A stretch of 64,000 bases of DNA from an uncultured Bacteroidota bacterium (GTDB lineage Bacteria > Bacteroidota > Bacteroidia > Chitinophagales > Chitinophagaceae). The notes beneath the pieces are model-generated. The model saw only the letters and a list, made by a program, of their open reading frames with translations, made no database searches and was not told the origin of the DNA. Position numbers and translations under genes: made by a program. Location of the stretch: positions 1-64,000 of the forward strand of contig CAIKYB010000017.1 in NCBI GenBank assembly GCA_903831575.1. The letters run 5' to 3'. Of this stretch, positions 26,623-35,808 are shown piece by piece; within the stretch, counting starts at the first letter, position 1, and every line of letters begins with the position of its first letter.

Positions 26623-28524
26623 TTAATTAATATTAACTGAAAACCCGCCACTTAACCATCTTCCTGGCATCCAGCTTCCCAATAAGTCACTATATCTAAT
26701 ATTTCCGATGTTATTTAGAGAAAGGAATACATTAGCATTATTGATGCCGTATTGCAATTTCATATTACAAAGCCAGTAGCTTTTTCCATTGATGGCATTT
26801 ATTGCAGCGGCCTGCTGAATGGATCTTTCTTTATAAATGCTGTTAAATGAGGCCTGAATTTTTTTATAATGCAATAGAATAGTTTGTTGTAACAATTTAT
26901 TTGCATGAGAAAGTATGTAATAAGAAGGAATAGAGTCGCTGGTTTTAGAGTCCAGGAATGATGCTGATGCCAGCACTGTAATATCGAAATTTTTACTGAT
27001 TTTTTTGGAATAATTTGCTTCGATTTCAATTCCCGTGGTGTTTACCGTTTTGATATTTTTGGCAAAAGCATATTTGCCATTTAGATCAAGATTTTGATTT
27101 CTAGGGATGTCATTATAACCGGCATTTACAAAGTCAATTAAAGAAGTTTGATTTCTATAAAATCCTGTTGCGCTTAATTTGAAATCAGCTAAAAGATAAT
27201 CTCCACCTATTTCATAGCTCCAAGATTTTTCTGCTACAAGATCTGGGTTTCCGATGCTGCCACTTTTTACATAAACTTTATTGTAATTGTTATAACGTTC
27301 TGTGAAGTCGGCGGCTCTTATAGATTTCCCTGCGCCACCTCTAAATGTAATTTTATTCCATTGGTAGGAGAGGTTAAGCTGGGGAAGAACTTCAGTGCCA
27401 TAGTTTTGATCATTTACTAATCTTAAGCCTCCATTTATATTTAATTTATTTAAATGATAAACAGCGCTTCCAAAGACAGCTGCATGATTATTGGAATGGT
27501 TCCCTCTGTCGTTTGAAATGATTTTTTTATTTTCTAGCAGTAAGCCGTAAATGTAATCTAATTTCTTTTGAGTGCTCTTACTATGAATGAATTGTGCTCT
27601 GGTGAGATTCGATTCATTTTCGTTGGCTATACTTATTGGATTGTAGAGATAGTAATCCGTTGTTTTTTTGTAGATGAAATCTATTTGATCAGACGTATTG
27701 TTTTTGGAGTGTTTTATTTTAAGATGATTCCACCAGGTGTTTACCTTTTCATTAGCAGTATCACTTTTGTAGGTGGTATAAAAGTTCTCTGCTGCAAAAC
27801 CTCTTTTGTCATAAGAACTTTGAATGCCTGCGTACCAGCTGCTGTTCAATGGAATATTTACACTCCCTGAAAATGTCTGGTTATGATAATAACCTCTTTT
27901 GTTAGAACGTAAAATTTGTCCGTCGGCATCGTTAGAAAATGCACCAACGGAGAAATTGATTTTTTTATTCGTTTTATAAAATCCAGCGTTTGCAGACATT
28001 AATCCATATTCACCTGAAGAAATACCTGCGGTAATTTTCTTTGACTTTTCATTATTGAATTTGAAAAATGTTTTGCTGATAATATTGATTACACCTCCAA
28101 CTGCTTCAGAGCCATACATCGCAGCCGCAGGGCCTTTGATGATTTCAATTCTTTCTATTTCTGAGGGAGTGATGGGCATATATCCCGAGAAGTGTCCTGT
28201 GATGGGGTCGTTCAATTTTACGCCATCAATTAATACCAAAACTTGCTGAAAAGTGCCACCACGAATGATGATATCAGCCTGAGATCCTGCAGGTCCTCTT
28301 TGTTGTATTTCAATTCCTGGAGTATATTTAAGTAAATCGTCTATGGAGCTGATGGCGAGTTTTTCGAATATTTTTCCATCAACTATGGTGATGTTTTTTC
28401 CTGTAGTATTATTGTTTTGAATGCTTTGTGAATTGGTAATGTTTACGTTTTCGAGTTCTTTAATTTCCTGAGAAAATCCTTTTTTTGACGTGAATAGGAT
28501 TAACAAAAAGAATATTTTTTTCAT
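26623..28524 (-). CDS. TonB-dependent outer-membrane receptor (BtuB-like)
   Basis: About 633 residues from MKKIFFLLILF (28524); upstream in-frame starts are less likely because the signal peptide begins here and ends near GFSQ. The plug domain is clear: SIDDLLKYTPGIEIQQRGP, QADIIIRGGTFQQVLVLIDG, and IERIEIIKGPAAAMYGSEAVGGVINI. The rest is a beta-barrel ending in an aromatic-rich strand region. There is no N-terminal carboxypeptidase-like domain as in SusC, so this is a cofactor/siderophore-type receptor resembling BtuB. No vitamin B12 riboswitch was recognised upstream, and the ligand is unknown. Confidence 0.85.
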   Translation of the reverse strand: MKKIFFLLILFTSKKGFSQEIKELENVNITNSQSIQNNNTTGKNITIVDGKIFEKLAISSIDDLLKYTPGIEIQQRGPAGSQADIIIRGGTFQQVLVLIDGVKLNDPITGHFSGYMPITPSEIERIEIIKGPAAAMYGSEAVGGVINIISKTFFKFNNEKSKKITAGISSGEYGLMSANAGFYKTNKKINFSVGAFSNDADGQILRSNKRGYYHNQTFSGSVNIPLNSSWYAGIQSSYDKRGFAAENFYTTYKSDTANEKVNTWWNHLKIKHSKNNTSDQIDFIYKKTTDYYLYNPISIANENESNLTRAQFIHSKSTQKKLDYIYGLLLENKKIISNDRGNHSNNHAAVFGSAVYHLNKLNINGGLRLVNDQNYGTEVLPQLNLSYQWNKITFRGGAGKSIRAADFTERYNNYNKVYVKSGSIGNPDLVAEKSWSYEIGGDYLLADFKLSATGFYRNQTSLIDFVNAGYNDIPRNQNLDLNGKYAFAKNIKTVNTTGIEIEANYSKKISKNFDITVLASASFLDSKTSDSIPSYYILSHANKLLQQTILLHYKKIQASFNSIYKERSIQQAAAINAINGKSYWLCNMKLQYGINNANVFLSLNNIGNIRYSDLLGSWMPGRWLSGGFSVNIN

Positions 28525-28611
28525 GTATAAAGATGAGTGTTTAAAATTTGGATAAATATTGCTTGGCATGTTTCGAAACATGTAGGTAAAAAAAGCAAGG
28601 GGAGTATCGCA

Positions 28612-29427
28612 TCAATATTGCTCCTTTTCGTTGGGAAAATCGCCTGACTTTATATCTGAGATATAGTGTTTTACGGCGGTATTTATTTGCTCACTCAAAT
28701 TCAGATATTGTCTTAGAAATCTTGGCTTGAAAGCGGTGTTTATTCCAAGCATATCATGCATAACGAGAACTTGTCCATCACAACGTCCTCCAGCACCAAT
28801 GCCGATTGTTGGGATATGTAAACTTTCTGAAACTTCTTTTGCTAATGCTGCAGGAATTTTTTCTAATACAATGGCAAAACATCCTGCTTCTTGTAAAAGG
28901 AGGGCATCTCTTTTTAATTTCTGTGCTTCTTGTTCTTCTTTTGCACGAACAGTATAAGTGCCAAACTTATAGATGCTTTGTGGAGTTAATCCTAAGTGTC
29001 CCATAACGGGGATGCCTGTACTAACAATTCTTTTTATAGATTCTACCACTTCTTCACCACCTTCTAATTTAACGGAATGTCCTCCTGTTTCTTTCATAAT
29101 GCGGATGGCAGAGTTCAGCGCTTCTTTCGAATTGCCCTGGTAAGAACCAAAAGGCATATCAACAACTACCAGACATCTTTCGATTCCACGTACAACACTT
29201 TGTGCATGGTAAATCATCTGGTCCAATGTTATCGGCAAAGTTGTCTCGTGCCCCGCCATTACATTACTGGCGCTGTCTCCAACTAATATGATATCAATTG
29301 CAGCTTGGTCAAATAATTTTGCAAATGAAAAATCATAGGCGGTTATCATGGAGATTTTTTCGCCGGTTTCTTTCATTTTTTGTAAAGTGTGTGTAGTGAT
29401 TTTTTTTACTTCTTTATTTACTGACAT
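28612..29427 (-). CDS. panB: 3-methyl-2-oxobutanoate hydroxymethyltransferase
   Basis: PanB transfers a hydroxymethyl group from methylene-tetrahydrofolate to alpha-ketoisovalerate, the first committed step of pantothenate synthesis. The 271-residue protein shows [37 protein letters not shown] (metal-binding Asp), [14 protein letters not shown] and GHLGLTPQS, followed by [21 protein letters not shown]. panC lies 1.6 kb upstream on the same strand. An 8-bp repeat array begins immediately before its start codon. Confidence 0.95.
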   Translation of the reverse strand: MSVNKEVKKITTHTLQKMKETGEKISMITAYDFSFAKLFDQAAIDIILVGDSASNVMAGHETTLPITLDQMIYHAQSVVRGIERCLVVVDMPFGSYQGNSKEALNSAIRIMKETGGHSVKLEGGEEVVESIKRIVSTGIPVMGHLGLTPQSIYKFGTYTVRAKEEQEAQKLKRDALLLQEAGCFAIVLEKIPAALAKEVSESLHIPTIGIGAGGRCDGQVLVMHDMLGINTAFKPRFLRQYLNLSEQINTAVKHYISDIKSGDFPNEKEQY

Positions 29428-29430
29428 GGG

Positions 29431-29476
29431 GATTAGTTGATTGGTTGATTAGTTGATTAGTTGCTTGGTTGATTAC
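29431..29476. repeat. Array of 8-bp GGTTGATT-type units before panB
   Basis: Five or so tandem copies of GGTTGATT/AGTTGATT occupy the gap between the heptose adenylyltransferase gene and panB. They are the reverse orientation of the array at 20906-20973. Confidence 0.7.
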
Positions 29477-29489
29477 TTTTATAGGAGAA

Positions 29490-29978
29490 CTAGCCTTTCA
29501 TTTTTTCAATGGTTTTAGTAGTAGATAATCCATCCAACATATCTGCTAAAATTACTTTTCCACCATTTTCAATAACTTCTTTTGCACCGGCGATTTGTTC
29601 AATGGTATAATCGCCGCCTTTCACCAAAACGTCTGGCATAATGGTCTTTATTACATGTAAAGGCGTATCTTCTTCAAAAATAACAACTGCATCTGTAATC
29701 ATCATTTGCGCCAAAAGTAATGCTCTGGTTGCTTCATCCTGAATAGGTCTTGAAGGGCCTTTTAATCGCTTGACTGAGTTGTCGCTGTTGATGCCTATGA
29801 TTAATATATCTCCGTTGCTTGCAGCTTGATTCAGAGAAGCGACATGTCCTTTGTGAAGTAAATCAAATACGCCATTGGTGAAAACAATAGTTTTACTTTT
29901 TAATTTCCATCTCAACACTTGTTTAGCTAATTCTTCAAGAGTATAAATCTTCTCAGTTATGTGCTGTATCGCTTTCAT
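29490..29978 (-). CDS. rfaE2: D-glycero-beta-D-manno-heptose 1-phosphate adenylyltransferase
   Basis: A 162-residue nucleotidyltransferase corresponding to the C-terminal half of HldE. TNGVFDLLHKGHVASLNQA holds the HxGH adenylyl-transfer motif (HKGH), and RPIQDEATRALLLAQM plus VLVKGGDY complete the family pattern. It makes ADP-heptose for the LPS core. It has no kinase domain, so the heptose kinase must be a separate protein not seen here. Its first 26 bp overlap the end of the upstream membrane-protein gene. Confidence 0.9.
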   Translation of the reverse strand: MKAIQHITEKIYTLEELAKQVLRWKLKSKTIVFTNGVFDLLHKGHVASLNQAASNGDILIIGINSDNSVKRLKGPSRPIQDEATRALLLAQMMITDAVVIFEEDTPLHVIKTIMPDVLVKGGDYTIEQIAGAKEVIENGGKVILADMLDGLSTTKTIEKMKG

Positions 29979-30972
29979 TTTTTAATTTATTTAAATAGGG
30001 TATTAATACTAAGCAACTCAATCCAATTACAATAACTAAGATTGTGGATACGCCCCACATAATCCATCCGAATGCTTTTCCAAGTGGGGCGGCTATCCCA
30101 TAAATAAGTAGTGTTTGCATTACAAAAATGGGGAAAGAGCCAATACCTCCGGGTGTAACAATCATTGATAAAGTAGCCAAAGTAAGTACGGAAAATGCTG
30201 CTTTCATACTTAGATCAGCTGTTCCTTCCATTCCCCAGAATCCCAAATAGATTTGCCCAAGATACATGGCCCAGATAAATACAGTATGAAGTAAAAAAAC
30301 TTTACGGTTTTCCAGTTTTTTTATGGACCGAAATCCTTCCCAAATGCCATGAATAAAATGATTGATTTTTGCGAAGATTTTGTTTTCTGGATATTTTTTC
30401 AGCAGCCATTTTAATCCCATCCAAATAAAAATAAGGGAAGAAAAGAGGATTGTAAATTTCAACCAAATAGGCATACTTGTAGACGAGGAGATAAGATTCA
30501 GTTTAGTTTTAACGAATTCGCTAATCGTGTCGATTTGAATTAATACAGTAATGCCGATGAAAATCAGATAGCAAATAAAATCAAAACTCCTTTCTACGAT
30601 AATAGTCCCTACGAGTTTGTCTACTTTTAAGTTTTCATATTTAGCCAAAAAAGTACATTTTAAAATTTCGCCTAATCTTGGAATAGCTGAATTGGCAAGG
30701 TATCCAATCATGGTCACAGAAAATACATTTCGCAATTTTGGGCGATAACCTAGGGGTGCCATTAATAATTTCCATCTCATGGATCTACTTATATGACTTA
30801 GTATGCTCATGATGGCTATGGGAAATACGATCCAATAATTTGCATTTTTTACGGATGCGTAAAACTCTTCTTTTTCAGTTGTTGTCATTGATTTCAACTG
30901 CCACCATACTAAAAATAAACCTCCACCAAGGAAGATTACATATTGCAATATTGCGAATAAGCGTTTACGCAT
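29953..30972 (-). CDS. Flippase-like/lysylphosphatidylglycerol synthase-type membrane protein
   Basis: A 339-residue protein with about eight hydrophobic helices. It has the family motif region SHISRSMRWKLLMAPLGYRPKLRNVF, then YLANSAIPRLGEILKCTFLAKYE, and VTPGGIGSFPIFV near the end. These match the UPF0104/flippase-like membrane domain also found at the N-terminus of MprF. There is no aminoacyl-transferase domain, so it is not a lipid lysinylating enzyme. It overlaps the heptose adenylyltransferase gene by 26 bp and follows panC. Substrate unknown; a lipid or lipid-linked compound is likely. Confidence 0.8.
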   Translation of the reverse strand: MRKRLFAILQYVIFLGGGLFLVWWQLKSMTTTEKEEFYASVKNANYWIVFPIAIMSILSHISRSMRWKLLMAPLGYRPKLRNVFSVTMIGYLANSAIPRLGEILKCTFLAKYENLKVDKLVGTIIVERSFDFICYLIFIGITVLIQIDTISEFVKTKLNLISSSTSMPIWLKFTILFSSLIFIWMGLKWLLKKYPENKIFAKINHFIHGIWEGFRSIKKLENRKVFLLHTVFIWAMYLGQIYLGFWGMEGTADLSMKAAFSVLTLATLSMIVTPGGIGSFPIFVMQTLLIYGIAAPLGKAFGWIMWGVSTILVIVIGLSCLVLIPYLNKLKNESDTAHN

Positions 30973-31030
30973 AATAGGTTACAAGTTACAATTGCTTTTT
31001 TAAAAATGAACTTATTTATGAATTTTGCTT

Positions 31031-31873
31031 TTAGGAAGTAATCATCATATTGTCGATAAGTCTGACCTGATTGGTTGATGCTGCTACTAATCCTATCAGA
31101 TTGATTTGTCCATCCCAATTGTGGATGGGGTTCAGGTTGATATCTGTGATGTCTAGATAATCAATCACGAAACCAGCATCAGAGATAATATTTATAGCTT
31201 TTTCTTTAAGTTCAGTAAGATCGCCTGGTTGAATATTTTTTTTGAGTGATTCTAATGATTGATAAATACAAAGCGCTTGTTTTTTTTCTTGGTCGCTTAA
31301 TCTGCTATTTCTACTGCTCATGGCGAGGCCGTTTTTTTCTCTAACAGTAGCTGCGATTGTTATTGTAACACCTAATTTCTCCAATTCAATCATTTTTTTT
31401 AACACCAAACATTGCTGGTAATCCTTCTGGCCGAGATATAAAATGTCGCAAGAAACGATAGCTAATAATCTGTCCACAACCATACATACTCCTTGGAAAT
31501 GCCCTGGTCTGTGTTTGCCCTCCAAAATGGTATCTAATTTACCGAGTTCATATCTTTTATTATTGAAATTCGCCGGGTATATTTCTTCAAGAGAGGGAAG
31601 GAAAAGAACATCACATCCTGCGGCTTCTAGCAATTCAATGTCATGGTCAATGGTTATTGGATATTTTTCAAAATCTTCGGGGTTATTAAATTGGGTGGGG
31701 TTCACGAATATGCTACAAATAGTATCATCATTTTCATTTTTACTTAAATTAATAAGTGAAATATGCCCTTGATGTAAGGCCCCCATCGTAGGGACAAATC
31801 CAATTTTCCGCCCTTTTTCTCTTTGATTATCAATATATGCTGATAAATCGCTTGTTTTTTTTAATATCATCAT
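31031..31873 (-). CDS. panC: Pantothenate synthetase (pantoate-beta-alanine ligase)
   Basis: PanC joins pantoate and beta-alanine through a pantoyl-adenylate. The 280-residue protein has FVPTMGALHQGHISLI (HxGH motif), SIFVNPTQFNNPEDF, LYLGQKDYQQCLVLK and the KMSKS-like AMSSRNSRL. It is divergent from the starch-synthase-like gene at 31966, with about 90 bp between start codons. panB is downstream on the same strand; panD is not present. Confidence 0.95.
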   Translation of the reverse strand: MMILKKTSDLSAYIDNQREKGRKIGFVPTMGALHQGHISLINLSKNENDDTICSIFVNPTQFNNPEDFEKYPITIDHDIELLEAAGCDVLFLPSLEEIYPANFNNKRYELGKLDTILEGKHRPGHFQGVCMVVDRLLAIVSCDILYLGQKDYQQCLVLKKMIELEKLGVTITIAATVREKNGLAMSSRNSRLSDQEKKQALCIYQSLESLKKNIQPGDLTELKEKAINIISDAGFVIDYLDITDINLNPIHNWDGQINLIGLVAASTNQVRLIDNMMITS

Positions 31874-31937
31874 AAGGAATACATCTGTGGTTCATTAACC
31901 AATTAAATAAAATATCAGTACTTTTGCACCCTGCAAT

Positions 31938-31945
31938 TAATTTTG
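31938..31945 (+). promoter_or_regulatory. Putative -7 promoter element(s) of the starch-synthase-like gene
   Basis: TAATTTTG plus CG lies 20 nt before the ATG at 31966. A second exact box, TACTTTTG plus CACC, is at 31919-31926. Either or both could drive the gene. Confidence 0.45.
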
Positions 31946-31965
31946 CGTCATCAATTCATTTCAAA

Positions 31966-32778
31966 ATGTCTACAAAGAAAAGAATATTATTTATTGCAAA
32001 TGAGATTTCTCCTTATTTAGAATTAACAGAATTTGCAGAAATTGTTAACAAATTAGCCGTTTTGTCAAATGACAATAATTACGAAGTAAGGTGTATTATG
32101 CCAAAATTTGGTGTAATTAATGAAAGAAGACACAGACTTCATGAAGTTGTTAGGCTATCTGGTATCAATGTTACTATTAATAATGATGATTATCCTTTGG
32201 TAATAAAGGTAGCTTCCCTTCCCAACGCAAGACTTCAAATTTACTTTTTGGATAATGAAGACTACTTTAAAAGAAAGGCGATTTTTACAGATGAAAAAGA
32301 CAAATGGTTTGATGATAATGGCTTAAGGACAGTGCTATTTTGTAAAGGGGCATTAGAAACAGTAAAAAAGTTTGGATGGCCTCCTGATCTAATTCATTGC
32401 AGTGGCTGGATGACTGGACTTATTCCTATGTTTATCAAAGCAGCGTATAAAAAAGAGCCTATTTTCAGTAACAGTAAAGTTATTTTCACTATTGGGAACA
32501 ATACTTTCAAAGAAAAAATAGGAGCTGACTTTTTGAAATTGGCTACTATAAATGATTATGTAACTAAAAAAGAGTTAGATATTTTTAAAGATAACAACAA
32601 CGTTGCGATGTTTAGAGGTGGAGCTCACTTTGCAGATGCCATCACTTTTGGTGCTGAAAAGGTTGACAAAAAATTGGTGGAAGAATTCTCTAAAGTCAAA
32701 GGTAAAAAAATATTGAAGTTTAATCCTGAAAGTGATTTAACAGACTATTTACAATTATACAGCGATCTTGTAAAATAA
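31966..32778 (+). CDS. Glycogen/starch synthase-like protein, N-terminal GT5 domain only
   Basis: About 270 residues from MSTKKRILFIANEISPYLE (31966); TTG-type starts further upstream overlap promoter boxes and are rejected. It matches only the first domain of GlgA: VRCIMPKFGVINER, LQIYFLDNEDYFKRK, and PPDLIHCSGWMTGLIPMFIK (the HCHDW-type segment). The second GT-B domain is absent. The K-T/G-G-L motif that binds ADP-glucose in GlgA is replaced by ELTEFAEIV. It is therefore probably not a glycogen synthase. It is followed 23 bp later by a DUF4270 lipoprotein gene, a pairing common in Bacteroidota. Confidence 0.75.
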   Translation: MSTKKRILFIANEISPYLELTEFAEIVNKLAVLSNDNNYEVRCIMPKFGVINERRHRLHEVVRLSGINVTINNDDYPLVIKVASLPNARLQIYFLDNEDYFKRKAIFTDEKDKWFDDNGLRTVLFCKGALETVKKFGWPPDLIHCSGWMTGLIPMFIKAAYKKEPIFSNSKVIFTIGNNTFKEKIGADFLKLATINDYVTKKELDIFKDNNNVAMFRGGAHFADAITFGAEKVDKKLVEEFSKVKGKKILKFNPESDLTDYLQLYSDLVK

Positions 32779-32801
32779 TCCCGCATTTTAAAATTTTATT
32801 T

Positions 32802-34382
32802 GTGCAAAAAAGAACACCATACATTTCTGCCTCAGTTATTATTTTGTCTATTCTTTTCATTATTGGAAGTTGTACTAAATTAGATACTACAACTATTGGC
32901 GGTGATCTTATTCCAGCCATAGATAATGTAAATACATTCGCTGATACATTAGATATCCAAACTACACAAGGCGTATTTGATCAGGATAGCACGAAGCTGG
33001 GGCTTTCTGAAAATTATGTAATTGGACATATTCAAGATGACCATCACGATTCTGCTGGAATTAGTGCTACTGATGCTAGTTTGTATTTACAGATGCGTCC
33101 TTCTTTTTACCCTTTTTATATTGGGGGGCAGCCAAAGGATACCATCATAAAAGCAGATTCTGTCGTGTTGTGTTTGAGTTATAAGGGATTCTGGGGAGAC
33201 AGCACACAGCCGATACATTTACAGGTATTTGAAATTGGAGATCAAAGCACTAGAATTCCAAACTTTTGGGATTCGGTCTACAGATATAATACCATAAGAG
33301 AAGATAATGCTCCTACAAAGGGACAGTCATTAAGTGTTAGCAAAGCGATAGATATCAGATCATTAGGAAATTATACAAAGGTAGGAATACATGATTCTGT
33401 AAATTATCAAATCAGGATAAAACTCAATGATGCCTTTCGCGATAGGCTTTTTTCCAGAGACTCTTTAACCAATAGTTTTAATAATGCATTTCATAGTGAT
33501 TCCTTGTTCAGACTCTTCAATAATGGGTTTGCCATAGAAGCGAGTTCAAGCGACAATGCGCTTGTATACACAGATTTGTTTAATGACGGAAAAACAAGAT
33601 TAGAGCTTCATTACAGCAAAAGAAGCAGAACGGATAATGATACTGGTTATGCTGCTACTATTGATACGGTGTATTCTAATTTTTATTTCAATTCAGGGTA
33701 TACTGGAGGATCAGTACGAAAGTCTGCTGTGGCTAATAAAATAATTAGAAATCCAAGAGCATTGCCTTCAGGAGTTCAAGAATTATATTTACAAACCACT
33801 CCAGGTACGTTTGCAAATTTGAGAATCCCTCAATTGGAGGATACTTCGTCTAAGTTTTATAAGGACACTTTGATGAATAGTGTAATCAATAGAGCCGAAA
33901 TTGAAATACAACAAATTCCGGATCCGAATTATGACAATGTATTTAACGCTCCCAATTATATGTATCTTGATTTGGTAGATTCAGTTGCAAATAAATGGAA
34001 ACCGATTTATTACGATTTGAATCCTAGTTCTTCATATGACCCTGATTTTAAAACCGGCGGGATTCCTTATTTCCCTTCATATGGGGCGGTTGATTTTACT
34101 TACTTTGGAGGGTACATTCGGAAGAGAGTTGATATTGCGGGAACACAGTCTTATTATAACATCAACATTACCAGATATGTTCAGAAATTGATTACTCAAC
34201 CTGGTAAAAATTATGAGTTGAGGCTTTTCCCAGCTCACAGTTTCAGTTATCCTCAATATGGTTCAGTGTTGATTCCTTATCCGAATACCATTGCTTATGG
34301 GTCAGTAAAAGTTGGGGGAGGTAATAATCCCAATGCTAAATATAGAATGAGAATGAGGATTATCTATACCAAAATCAAATAA
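32802..34382 (+). CDS. DUF4270 family lipoprotein (GTG start)
   Basis: A 526-residue exported protein. The start is GTG at 32802; the signal peptide ends in a lipobox LFIIGSC, with the lipidated cysteine near residue 24, followed by TKLDTTTIGGDLIPAIDNVNT, which is typical of the DUF4270 family. The remainder is a beta-rich surface-type sequence with no catalytic motif that I recognise. The molecular function of the family is unknown. It is probably co-transcribed with the upstream starch-synthase-like gene and ends at a terminator before metK. Confidence 0.82.
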   Translation: MQKRTPYISASVIILSILFIIGSCTKLDTTTIGGDLIPAIDNVNTFADTLDIQTTQGVFDQDSTKLGLSENYVIGHIQDDHHDSAGISATDASLYLQMRPSFYPFYIGGQPKDTIIKADSVVLCLSYKGFWGDSTQPIHLQVFEIGDQSTRIPNFWDSVYRYNTIREDNAPTKGQSLSVSKAIDIRSLGNYTKVGIHDSVNYQIRIKLNDAFRDRLFSRDSLTNSFNNAFHSDSLFRLFNNGFAIEASSSDNALVYTDLFNDGKTRLELHYSKRSRTDNDTGYAATIDTVYSNFYFNSGYTGGSVRKSAVANKIIRNPRALPSGVQELYLQTTPGTFANLRIPQLEDTSSKFYKDTLMNSVINRAEIEIQQIPDPNYDNVFNAPNYMYLDLVDSVANKWKPIYYDLNPSSSYDPDFKTGGIPYFPSYGAVDFTYFGGYIRKRVDIAGTQSYYNINITRYVQKLITQPGKNYELRLFPAHSFSYPQYGSVLIPYPNTIAYGSVKVGGGNNPNAKYRMRMRIIYTKIK

Positions 34383-34390
34383 TAAAAATT

Positions 34391-34418
34391 TACAAGGCCC
34401 CTTAAAAGGGCTTTGTTG
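34391..34418 (+). terminator. Terminator after the DUF4270 gene
   Basis: Stem AAGGCCC (34394-34400) / GGGCTTT (34408-34414) with one G:T pair and a T-rich tail, 12 bp after the stop codon. Its right arm overlaps the -33-like TTTG of the metK promoter. Confidence 0.6.
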
Positions 34419-34443
34419 TTTTATGTACCATCCCTTATCTTTG
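34412..34443 (+). promoter_or_regulatory. Putative metK promoter
   Basis: TTTG at 34412-34415, 20 bp, then TATCTTTG at 34436-34443. Both elements match the Bacteroidota -33/-7 consensus. The box ends 21 bp before the metK ATG. The gap is too short to hold a SAM riboswitch. Confidence 0.6.
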
Positions 34444-34464
34444 CAATCTTAAAACAAAAAAAAC

Positions 34465-35724
34465 ATGCCATATTTATTTACTTCAGAATCAGTTAGTGAA
34501 GGTCACCCAGACAAAGTAGCGGACCAAATTAGTGATGCGCTTATTGATAATTTTTTAGCTTTTGACCCTTCGAGTAAAGTTGCTTGTGAAACATTGGTAA
34601 CTACAGGTCAGGTGATACTTGCCGGAGAGGTAAAAAGTAAAGCTTATTTGGATGTGCAGGAAATTGCAAGAGGAGTTATTCGTAAAATCGGGTATACCAA
34701 AAGCGAATACATGTTTGAAGCAAATTCTTGTGGTATATTATCAGCTATTCATGAGCAGTCAAGTGATATTAACCAAGGTGTAGATAGAAAGAAAAAAGAA
34801 GAGCAAGGCGCTGGCGATCAAGGTATGATGTTTGGTTATGCAAGCAATGAAACAGATGATTATATGCCATTGGCGTTAAATCTTGCTCATAAATTATTAG
34901 AGGAATTGGCGGCATTGAGAAGAGAGCATAAGCAAATTAAATATTTGCGCCCTGATGCAAAAAGCCAGGTCACTTTGGAGTATGATGATCATAACAGACC
35001 TGTTCGTATAGACGCTATCGTTATATCAACACAGCATGATGATTTTGGAAAAGATGACAGTATGCTTGCTAAAATTAAAAAGGATATTATTGCAATTCTT
35101 ATTCCAAGAGTAAAGGCAAAATATCCTAAGTATGCTCATTTGTTCAATAATAAAATCAAGTATCATGTAAATCCAACTGGTAAGTTTGTAATTGGCGGTC
35201 CACATGGAGATACAGGCTTAACAGGTCGTAAGATTATTGTTGATACTTATGGAGGAAAAGGGGCTCATGGTGGCGGTGCTTTTAGTGGTAAAGATCCAAG
35301 TAAAGTAGATCGTTCTGCTGCCTATGCAACAAGACATATCGCTAAGAATATCGTAGCTGCAGGATTGTGTGATGAAGTTTTGGTGCAGGTGTCTTACGCG
35401 ATTGGAGTAGCGCAACCTACAAGTATTAACGTGGTAACATATGGCACAGCAAAAGTAAAAATGACTGATGGGCAAATAGCAGAGAAAATCATGAAGATGT
35501 CATGCTTTGATATGCGTCCTTATTTTATTGAACAACGCTTGAAATTACGTAATCCAATTTATAGCGAAACTGCTGCGTATGGACATATGGGACGTAAGAA
35601 TGAAGTGGTTGAAAAAACATTTACTTCTCCTGATGGGAAAAAAGTGACTAAGAAAGTTGAATTGTTTACTTGGGAAAAACTGGATGCAGTAAAAGAAGTT
35701 AAAAAAGTATTTGGATTAAAATAA
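34465..35724 (+). CDS. metK: S-adenosylmethionine synthetase
   Basis: Makes SAM from methionine and ATP. The 419-residue protein contains [20 protein letters not shown] (ATP-binding start), the [12 protein letters not shown] hexapeptide motif, and [20 protein letters not shown] with GGGAFSGKD (P-loop-like). It is slightly longer than the usual ~385 residues because of extra segments in the middle and C-terminal part, as in several Bacteroidota. It is a single-gene unit between a DUF4270 terminator and its own terminator at 35747. Confidence 0.97.
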   Translation: MPYLFTSESVSEGHPDKVADQISDALIDNFLAFDPSSKVACETLVTTGQVILAGEVKSKAYLDVQEIARGVIRKIGYTKSEYMFEANSCGILSAIHEQSSDINQGVDRKKKEEQGAGDQGMMFGYASNETDDYMPLALNLAHKLLEELAALRREHKQIKYLRPDAKSQVTLEYDDHNRPVRIDAIVISTQHDDFGKDDSMLAKIKKDIIAILIPRVKAKYPKYAHLFNNKIKYHVNPTGKFVIGGPHGDTGLTGRKIIVDTYGGKGAHGGGAFSGKDPSKVDRSAAYATRHIAKNIVAAGLCDEVLVQVSYAIGVAQPTSINVVTYGTAKVKMTDGQIAEKIMKMSCFDMRPYFIEQRLKLRNPIYSETAAYGHMGRKNEVVEKTFTSPDGKKVTKKVELFTWEKLDAVKEVKKVFGLK

Positions 35725-35746
35725 ATTGTTTTAAACATCTAATATT

Positions 35747-35778
35747 AAAACCATCCCGAATACTCTGGATGGTTTTTT
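35747..35778 (+). terminator. Terminator of metK
   Basis: 10-bp perfect stem AAAACCATCC / GGATGGTTTT with a 10-nt loop and T-run. Confidence 0.85.
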
Positions 35779-35808
35779 GCAATTTGGACAAAAGATTAAA
35801 TTAGAAAA

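Noticed and set aside
28525-28600. Cobalamin riboswitch before the BtuB-like receptor
   Set aside because: No B12-box-like sequence or long leader was seen upstream of the receptor.
34383-34464. SAM riboswitch before metK
   Set aside because: The gap is only about 80 bp and is filled by a terminator and a promoter; no aptamer-like pairing seen.
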